DNA of 64,000 nucleotides from Hydractinia symbiolongicarpus (Eukaryota; Cnidaria; Hydrozoa; Anthoathecata; Hydractiniidae). The notes beneath the pieces were generated by a model. That model was not told the origin of the DNA and did not search any database. It worked only from the letters and a program-made list of their open reading frames with translations. The stretch spans positions 21,479,851 to 21,543,850 of the forward strand of contig NC_079877.1 of NCBI RefSeq assembly GCF_029227915.1. The letters are read 5' to 3'. Of the stretch, positions 57,714 through 64,000 are shown piece by piece (the stretch's first letter is position 1; each line of letters opens with the position of its first letter). A program made the position numbers and the translations under genes.

Positions 57714-57986
57714 TCTTACTGGCCTCTTCAATCATCAATGATAACAAAGTTTCGAATGTTATTGTTAAAACAATAGAAAGAGGATGATATTTTCGAATGT
57801 TATTTTTGAAACAATAGAGGATGAGATTAAACAATAGAAAGAGACTCTCCTTCGTGGGACTTATTTCTGTAGTTAGCTTTATTTTGCAGCATTATTACCT
57901 TTGGTGGAGGGTGTCCAAAAATTGATACGTTTGTTTATTTCCGTAAAAACTCTCTACTCTCGTAATTTCATATCGGAGTGAACAAG
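57714..57986. promoter_or_regulatory. Divergent spacer between HIRAN gene and transposase
   Basis: 273 bp between two opposed ATG codons. It contains two near-copies of a GTTATTNTTAAAACAATAGA/GTTATTTTTGAAACAATAGA stretch and AGAGATGAGATTAAACAATAGAAAG, so repeated AACAATAGA words occur three times. It probably serves both genes; no TATA box was assigned with confidence. Confidence 0.45.
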
Positions 57987-59845
57987 ATGTCGTTTCTAAG
58001 AGCTTCTGTAAAGAAACAAACAACTATCACTGCAGAAAAAAGTAATGAAAAACAAAACTCTCAAGAAGAAAATGAAAAGCAAAACTCTCAAGAAGAAAAT
58101 GAAAAGCAAAACTCACAAGAAGGAAATGAGAAAGGTATGAATCATAATGAAAATTTATTTTGCTTTATTTAGAGGTTTGAGATTATTATCGCTTAAAAAG
58201 TACCTAACAGTACAGTACTACTCAAATCTTAAGTAAATACTACTCTAATCTTAGGAAATGCTTCGAACAACACTACACTTGGCGATATCGATTTTGAAAC
58301 AATGCAGGATGGAAAAGCTGCCAAGTCTGCAACTTACATCAAATGGACCGACGAGAACCGTTATACGATTGGGAAGTTTGCCTCTGAACATGGAAACACT
58401 TCAGCTGTCCGGCATTTTCGGAAGCAATTCCCAAACATAAAAGAAAGTACTGTAAGGGATTTCAAAAAAAAGTATGAAAGGCTTATTCAAGAAGCAAAAA
58501 AAAGAAATGTCGAACCACCTAAAATGATCGAAAAGTACAGTTCAAAGACTGGACGACCTTTGCTCTTAGGAAAATTTAATCATATGGTCCAAACGTACAT
58601 CGAAGGAATGAGCAATCGGGGTGCTGTTATAACCTGGTCTATCGCTAATGCCGCCGCTAAAGCCTTGATCAGAAAATACCCTAACATTATAGGAGACATC
58701 AATCTTGAATCTTCGTATTGGTCGCAGAGTTTATTTCGAAGAATGGGATTTTGTCGTCGCCGAAAAACTTGTGCCAAAATTGATCTCCCAGAATCTGCCC
58801 GAAAAGAGATCGAGTACCTTTTCTTGTACGAAATTGTATCAAAAGTGGAGAAGTACACGATTCCAGATTGTTTGATAATCAACTTCGACCAAACACCATT
58901 GAAAATGGTTCAATGTGGAAACAGCACCCTTGCAAAGAAAAACAGCAAAGCAGTTACAATTGTAGGAGCTGATGATAAGAGATCTATAACAGCCACTTTT
59001 TCTGTTACCTTATCAGGAAAATTTCTCCCAATGCAATTAATTTACGGTGGGAAAACATTGCAAAGTTTATCGCGTTACAAGTTCCCCAAAGATTTTTCCT
59101 TAAGTGTAAACAGGAAACACTTTTCCAACACCACCGAGTCCATTAAATTGCTGAATGAAGTAATTGTTCCGTATGTTAAAAAAGAGCGGGAGCTAAAAGG
59201 TCTTGATAAACGACAAAAGGCACTTGTGATAATGGACGTATTCACGGGGCAAATGACTTCCGAAGTCAAAGAAGTTTTAGAGAAAAACGACATATTAGTT
59301 ACCAATGTTCCTGCAAACATGACCCGTTTTTATCAGCCATTAGATCTTACAGTAAATGGGAGCGCCAAAAGATTTATTGCGAAGAAATTCCATAACTGGT
59401 ACTCGCAACAATATCCGATGAGCTCGAATCTGGCAAGTCATTGGAAGAAATCGAAATCAAACTGCGTCTTTCTACCCTCAAACCACTACACGCGGGTTGG
59501 ATAATGGATTTCTACAACTACATAACGTCAGGCGAAGGAAAAAAAGTCGCCATGAATGGTTGGAAAAGTGCAGGCACTTACGATGCTTTAAAGCAAGGCA
59601 CCGAAAAATTACCAAACATAGATCCTTTTCATGATATTGATCCGCTGATGGGTAACAATCCTTCAACTGTTGCAACAAATTTAGACGCAGTCTGTCAGCT
59701 ACGCCAGGAACAGTTTGATTCATTTCGCAGCCAGAGAGATATCAACGGAGATTACGAAGATGATGAGGAAGTATGGCAGCCTGAAGAACATCATACCAAT
59801 GCATTCGATCTATTTGACGATTTTGATGACGAAACATCTTTGTAA
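57987..59845 (+). pseudogene. Pogo-class transposase, two exons, one late frameshift
   Basis: Exon 1 is 57987-58134 and begins MSFLRASVKKQTTITAEKSN, with a 9-residue repeat NEKQNSQEE three times. Exon 2 starts at 58255; the join (NEK|G|NASNNTTLGDIDFE) keeps phase. The DNA-binding part has EHGNTSAVRHFRKQFPNIKE and a CENP-B-like domain (WSIANAAAKALIRKYPNIIG). The catalytic core has LIINFDQTPLKMV, VIMDVFTGQMTSEV and TRFYQPLDLTVNGSAKRF, giving the acidic triad. A one-base loss near 59415 shifts the frame; the family sequence continues in the next frame as DELESGKSLEEIEIKLRLST to 59845, where an acidic tail (DDEEVW, FDDFDDE) ends it. Only this shift prevents full translation. Confidence 0.8.
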
Positions 59846-60070
59846 AATATAAGAGTTTTTGAAAACTTATATTATGGCTAGAGAAAGTGACGATTATGCT
59901 AAGAATTTTGAAGTTTTTTCTAACAGAAAAATCCTTGTTCGCGAAAGTTTATCTCGCGAAATTTTCCGAATTTCTATCTTCGCGAAAGTTTATCCAAAAA
60001 ATTTCGCGAATTTTTTTTCTCGCGAAACTTTCTCTCGCGAAAGTTTCTCCAATTAAAGTATATATATATA

Positions 60071-61802
60071 TTAACATAAGTCACATAGAGTTTCACCACC
60101 TGGAAACGTGCAGCACACTTCGTGGCACCAGGTCACACAACATACACAATGGACCCACTTTTCACCCTCCTTTGCATTGCTCCACAGTCCGTTGCAAACA
60201 TAACACACCCAGTCTTCAAGAACAAGCTTTACTTTTGCTTTCGATTTACCTTTCCCGCGATCCTTTTTTGGTTTTAAGCATTTTTTTATTTATATTTTCC
60301 TTTATTTTGTTCTTCTTCGGCAAATTTTCTTCCAACATATTACGATGTGGTGATGCTGTTATAATAATTGATTTCTCACCCTTTTTTGCTGGCATTTTAA
60401 CGTTTGGTACAGGAACAATGTTTTCAGAACTTGTTTCAAAGGAAAATTGAACAGCTTTTGAAGATGAAGGTTCTTCAACAGGTGTTGAAGAGAGCACAAC
60501 AGGTGATGATTGAGGTGTGTTGGTAACAGTGGACGATTGAGGTGCAGTGGTAACATTGGGTAAAGTGGTCTCGACTGATAAACGTGCATCATCAGCATAT
60601 TCACTATCAGGAATAACATCACGATTTAATGGTACAATTCCACTTGTTCTAAAACCAGAAACTGCATTTTGAGTTGTCGCTGCTTTACAATATGCAGTTG
60701 AAAAAATTTCACCAATCTGGTCAACACTTATTTTACGTCCCGGGTGTTCCCTCATCCATAGACTACATTCTATGTGAAAAGCAGTCTTCAGTGGCTTAAA
60801 AAAACTTCGATCTAGAGGTTGTAACTTATGGGAGGTGTGCGGTGGTAGGGACAATAAAACCATACCATTCTCTCTGCAATAATCTATAGTTTCTATGTTT
60901 TTCGTATGTGTAACATGACCATTAAGAATCAGTAAGACTTTCTGATCCTTTAAATAACGTACATGTACACGAAAGTGTTTGATATATGTGAGAAAAAGTT
61001 TAGTTGTTATCCAGCCATTGTCCGAGCACCCTCCTATTGTACCAGGTGGGGCATCAATGAGTTCAGGTTTCATTCTTTTCCTTTTAAAAATCAGTAAAGG
61101 TGGCACATAATTTCCTGTAGCACTGGTGCAACACACAATTGTTGTAGTGACTCCCTTCTCACCGCTGGTAGCTGAGGAGACACAGTGTTTGCCTTTTAGG
61201 GCAATCACCTTTATTAGTTTGTGTACTGCTGTTATGCCAGATTCATCACAATTATAAATTTGGTGGATCGAAATTTATAAGTGTCTAAAATATTTTCTAA
61301 ATTGGTGAAATAGTTTGATAGACTCTCGGTTAAGTCCATAAATTCGATTAAGAGCAACGCCCTGTGGTTCTCGTAAAGATAAAATTGGGTTTCTTTTAAG
61401 AAATCCTTCAACAAAATCTCTTCCAGCAAGACCCGAGACCACATTGAAAGGGTGAGGAATCTTGTTTTTATCGACATATTGAAAAACAATACGTTGAATG
61501 TCATTAATCGTCAAACCATAAAATACAGTGTCCATATCTATAATATACTTGACAAGCTTATCTTCCTGGTCCTTGGTTAGAACTGTCCTTTTAGGACCCA
61601 GTATTTTTGTATGTAAGTTATCCTCAATGAGTAACTTTAACTTACCAGTTACCCTTCTGTGAAGAGCATTTTTAGGCACATAGAATGCATCTGCAGCTTT
61701 ACGTAAACTCATCTCTTTATTTTTGACAGCTCGTATGGCTTCCAGCATTGAATCTTCAGACCACAGCCATCTCTGTGTTTTTCTGACATAATTTCTAACC
61801 AT
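60071..61802 (-). pseudogene. Pogo-like transposase with C-terminal PHD finger, inactive
   Basis: Start ATG 61802 (MVRNYVRKTQRWLWSEDSML). A helix-turn-helix region (EAIRAVKNKEMSLRKAADAF, VPKNALHRRV) and a CENP-B-like domain follow. Between about 61300 and 61230 single-base shifts break the frame around YNCDESGITAVHK, which holds the first catalytic aspartate. Next come GEKGVTTTIVCCTSATGNYV, then VLLILNGHVTHTKN, where the second catalytic aspartate (normally LDGH) is asparagine, and LSLPPHTSHKLQPLDRSFFK with the third. After a serine/proline-rich linker, a final shift at about 60260 leads into a C4HC3 PHD-type finger (CYVC, HCVCC, WCHEVCC, LCDLC) ending at 60071. PHD-like C-termini are known in some pogo relatives. 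This copy cannot be catalytically active. Confidence 0.85.
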
Positions 61803-62460
61803 TTTGAATTGTAATCTAAAATATAGGAATAAACTTAAGTTGTTCGGAACCAAATCATATACAAAAACAAACCTAGAATAAGGCCCGAAAAATTATACTC
61901 TTGTTCCATCTTGCCCCACTATCATAACCTTAAAGTTAACCTAAATTTCCAGGTACCACTGCCCAGTTGAGTTAAAATTATTTTGTAAAGTTCAAGACAT
62001 ACCCTGGCTCTAGCTAAAAACACATAAATAACTTTTAAAACCGTAAATAAAACAAAACACAAGAAATTCTAAAAACTAAAAAGATTTTAGACATAGCTAA
62101 AATTTATCGCACATTCCACCCTCCTCACAAAATTATATAAAAAAAGAAAGTTTCAGTTACTTACACGAAGTAGAATGACGTGTTCCACGGCAGCTCTTTA
62201 TTTTAACACATTGTAAATTGCCGAACGACAGAAAAGCGAATTAAATATAAAAATGTCCCGTCTTACCCCATGTCCCGTCTTGCGCCGCATTACGCTAATA
62301 AACTATCAATTCTCGCTCATCTGCTGTAGCTGAAGGACTGTCTGAGGTAGTACATAAGTCTTTTCGTGATCCACATTGAGTACAAAATAATAAATCGTCA
62401 GATAACTGCCTATCACACTGCGTACAGAATGAATGGAGAAGAAACGGATCAGTGCCATGC

Positions 62461-62807
62461 TCATATCATTTAATTTTACTTATAAATATTTTTATTCCAT
62501 TTTTTTTTTGTACTTGTTTTTTCTTTTTTTGATTGGTGAATTTTTTTTTTTTTTTTCGATTTCGATTTTATATTCTCGATCGGAATTTTTTTATTGCTTA
62601 TAAAGAAATTTAGTTTTCAATTCAAATTTTCGTTTTGGAATTCGAATTCTATTTTTAAGATTTGAATTTTCTTTTCTCGATCCAAATTCTTTTTTCTCCC
62701 TTTAGACATTCTTTTCAGTGTCCCCTCTCGGCTTCCGTAGTCAAGTACCAACCAGGAAGGGAAAAATTTCTGTTAGCACCATGTTATGGCTTAGGTATTG
62801 GAGTTTG
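62461..62807. other. No gene; T-rich spacer
   Basis: T-rich sequence with long T runs (62498-62560) and repeated TTCGAATT/TCGAAT words around 62550-62690. It separates the integrase-gene start from the polymerase fragment. Confidence 0.5.
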
Positions 62808-64000
62808 AGAAAAATACGCTAAAAAGGTATGGAACTGTATCACCCCGAAGGGTGATAAGGTTACTATGGGCGACTACCATGATATCTACTTGACCACGGA
62901 CGTCCTGCTATTAACCGACGTATTCGAAACGTTTCGAGACGTGTGCTTGACAAACTATAAGCTTGATCCTGCACACTTTTACAGTGCACCAGGTCTTGCC
63001 TGAAAAGCAGCCGTCAAGTATACCGGAATTAAGCTGGAGCTCCTCACGGACCCTAATATGCTCCTGATGTTCGAGAATGGTATAAGAGGAGGTATAACCC
63101 AGGCCGTGCATCGCTATGCGAGGGCTAATAACAAGTCTATGGGAGATCAGTACGATCCAGAGGTTGAATCCTCCTACCTGCAGTACCTCGACGCCAACAA
63201 CCTCTACGGCCATGCCATGTGTCAAGACCTGCCAACAGATGGCTTCAAATGGGTGCCAAACGTTGAGGAGTTTACAGAAAGGCGAATCGCGAAACTCGTT
63301 GAAAAGAACAAGTATGGGTACATTTTAGAAGTTGACATCAACTACCCCTCAAGGCTACACGATACCCATAATGAGTTGCTGTTCTTACCGGAACGTATGG
63401 TGATTAAAAAGGTTGAAAAACTGGTACCTAATTTGAAAAACAAGCGTGGATATATGGTACATATCAAAGCCCTTTACGAGGCTATAAAACATGGGCTTGA
63501 ATTGAAGAGGGTGCACAGGGTCATCCAGTTTAACCAGAAGGCGTGGCTGAAAGGGTATATCGATTACAATAGGAGGCTAAGAACAGCTGCCAACAATGAC
63601 TTCGAGAAAGACTTTTACAAGCTCATGACCCTCTCAGTGTTTGGCAAGACCATGGAGAACATTAGAAACCACCGCAACATCCAGCTGGTTACCAACGAGG
63701 ACAAGTATACGAAGCTTGTCATGAAGCCAAATTTCAAGGGTGGAAGCTGGTTTAGCAAGCACCTCCTGGGTGTAGAGATGGGCAAGACGGAGGTCAAGAT
63801 GAACAAACCTGTATGTATAGGGTAGGCCATATTGGACATGTCAAAGGTGGTGATGTACGAGTTCCACTACGACTATATGCAGCCCAAATATGGTAGCAAA
63901 CTACAGCTCTGTTACATGGATACAGACAGCTTTGTGTATCACATCCACACAGAGGACTTTTATCGCGACATTGCACAAGATGTCGAGACACGTTTCGACA
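62808..64000 (+). pseudogene. Polinton/virus-type protein-primed DNA polymerase B, partial
   Basis: One frame from about 62808 to the window end, with two in-frame stops (63001-63003 and 63823-63825) and no frameshift. It starts in the exonuclease-to-polymerase region (MGDYHDIYLTTDVLLLTDVF), continues with HFYSAPGLA (stop where a tryptophan is usual) and the palm motif YLQYLDANNLYGHAM (about 63180). Then come KDFYKLMTLSVFGKTMENIR (about 63609) and the catalytic CYMDTDSF (about 63912). These are family B, protein-primed polymerase motifs of Polinton/Maverick elements and related viruses. The terminal-protein/exonuclease part upstream is missing, and the rest lies beyond the window. The region is visibly more GC-rich than its surroundings, consistent with a recent or foreign insertion. 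Confidence 0.85.

Larger units (their letters stand above)
56790..60058 (+). mobile_element. Second pogo-class element with transposase and HIRAN gene
   Basis: Ends CTTTAATTGGAGAAACTTTC at 56790 and its inverse ending at 60058. The right flank is TA and the left flank CA, so one target base may have mutated. Both ends carry arrays of TCGCGAAA words, including a ~45-bp stretch (CTCGCGAAATTTTCCGAATT...GTTTATCCA) repeated in direct orientation at 56906 and 59956. Two genes face away from each other: HIRAN (-, 57713-57087) and transposase (+, 57987-59845), with about 270 bp between start codons. Confidence 0.85.
56398..62295 (-). mobile_element. Decayed pogo element with PHD-finger transposase, carrying another pogo element
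   Basis: Ends begin GCGTAATRCGGSGCAAGAYG (left at 56398, inverse at 62295), and both sides have TA (56396-56397 and 62296-62297). GGCAAGATGGGACA-like words recur inside both ends (about 56585-56625 and 61905, 62255). Its transposase is on the minus strand (61802-60071). A second pogo-class element sits at 56790-60058, just beyond the transposase stop. The whole is inserted in the integrase-core gene. Confidence 0.85.
55322..62460 (-). pseudogene. Integrase-core-domain gene, split by nested transposons
   Basis: Minus strand. The 5' piece at about 62460-62298 has a zinc ribbon (CTQCDRQLSDDLLFCTQCGS). After the nested elements (removed: 62297-56396) it resumes at about 56330 with LGLKRRRSNVNEAVLRSIIE and QELQGPAAVKGYQGLWHSLR. 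Then come RDTVMQLLRELDPDGTEQRR, NNCWHVDGYDKLKPF (first D), LLVQTDCGTENGVMADM (second D) and NQRIENWW (E), a D-D-E integrase core. The tail NHIHEECVWFVFSDLLQSQL runs to the stop at 55322. Frame changes at about 56190, 56000 and 55760 show decay (or small introns). Proteins of this kind, related to retroviral/Ginger-type integrases, are multicopy in cnidarians and fish; their mobility is unclear. Confidence 0.7.

Overview
This is an AT-rich eukaryotic, animal-type genomic window. GT-AG introns are common, coding blocks are short and spread over both strands, and most of the sequence is transposable elements. The mix of DIRS, Penelope, copia-like, Gypsy, several LINE types, many pogo/Tigger elements, Harbinger, an Academ-like element and a Polinton-type DNA polymerase suggests a cnidarian, perhaps a hydrozoan. 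The species call is an inference from repeat flavour and base composition, not from a diagnostic gene.

Layout. 2.2-5.95 kb: a degraded DIRS-type retroelement (+). 7.3-13.9 kb: the best host gene, a multi-exon multi-pass membrane protein (-) of the 6-pyruvoyl-tetrahydropterin-synthase-related/YfhO-like type; six exons join with matching phases. 11-30.7 kb: copia-like, Gypsy and Penelope remnants, small MITEs and a PHD-finger LINE (28.1-30.65 kb). 31.65-36.29 kb: a copia-like LTR element with exact boundaries (110-bp LTRs, CTGTG target duplication) and a 3.1-kb pogo-like element inside its gag. 38.79-44.93 kb: an element with ~500-bp inverted repeats, a zinc-binding/XPG-like/CXC protein (possibly AcademX), and a LINE in its right repeat. 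45-47.1 kb: a Harbinger transposase with its Myb-like partner. 47.8-48.5 kb: a large minisatellite. 50.4-54.8 kb: a HECT-domain gene split by a pogo/Tigger element. 55.3-62.5 kb: an integrase-core gene split by a decayed PHD-finger pogo element, itself carrying another pogo element. 62.8-64 kb: a protein-primed family B DNA polymerase running off the window.

The most interesting observation: two different pogo-class transposons (50.85-53.78 kb and 56.79-60.06 kb) each carry a second, intact gene encoding a small HIRAN-domain protein, transcribed opposite to the transposase. In the first it lies antisense inside the transposase intron; in the second it is head-to-head with the transposase. HIRAN domains (for example in HLTF) bind DNA 3' ends. 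A recurring HIRAN partner for a DDE transposase would be a two-gene transposon system that I do not know to be described. The first element looks complete: TA target duplication, matching inverted repeats, and a spliced 528-residue transposase with its DDD residues.

Intron joins, transposon boundaries and reading frames were worked out by eye from the sequence. Family names come from motif recognition without database searches.
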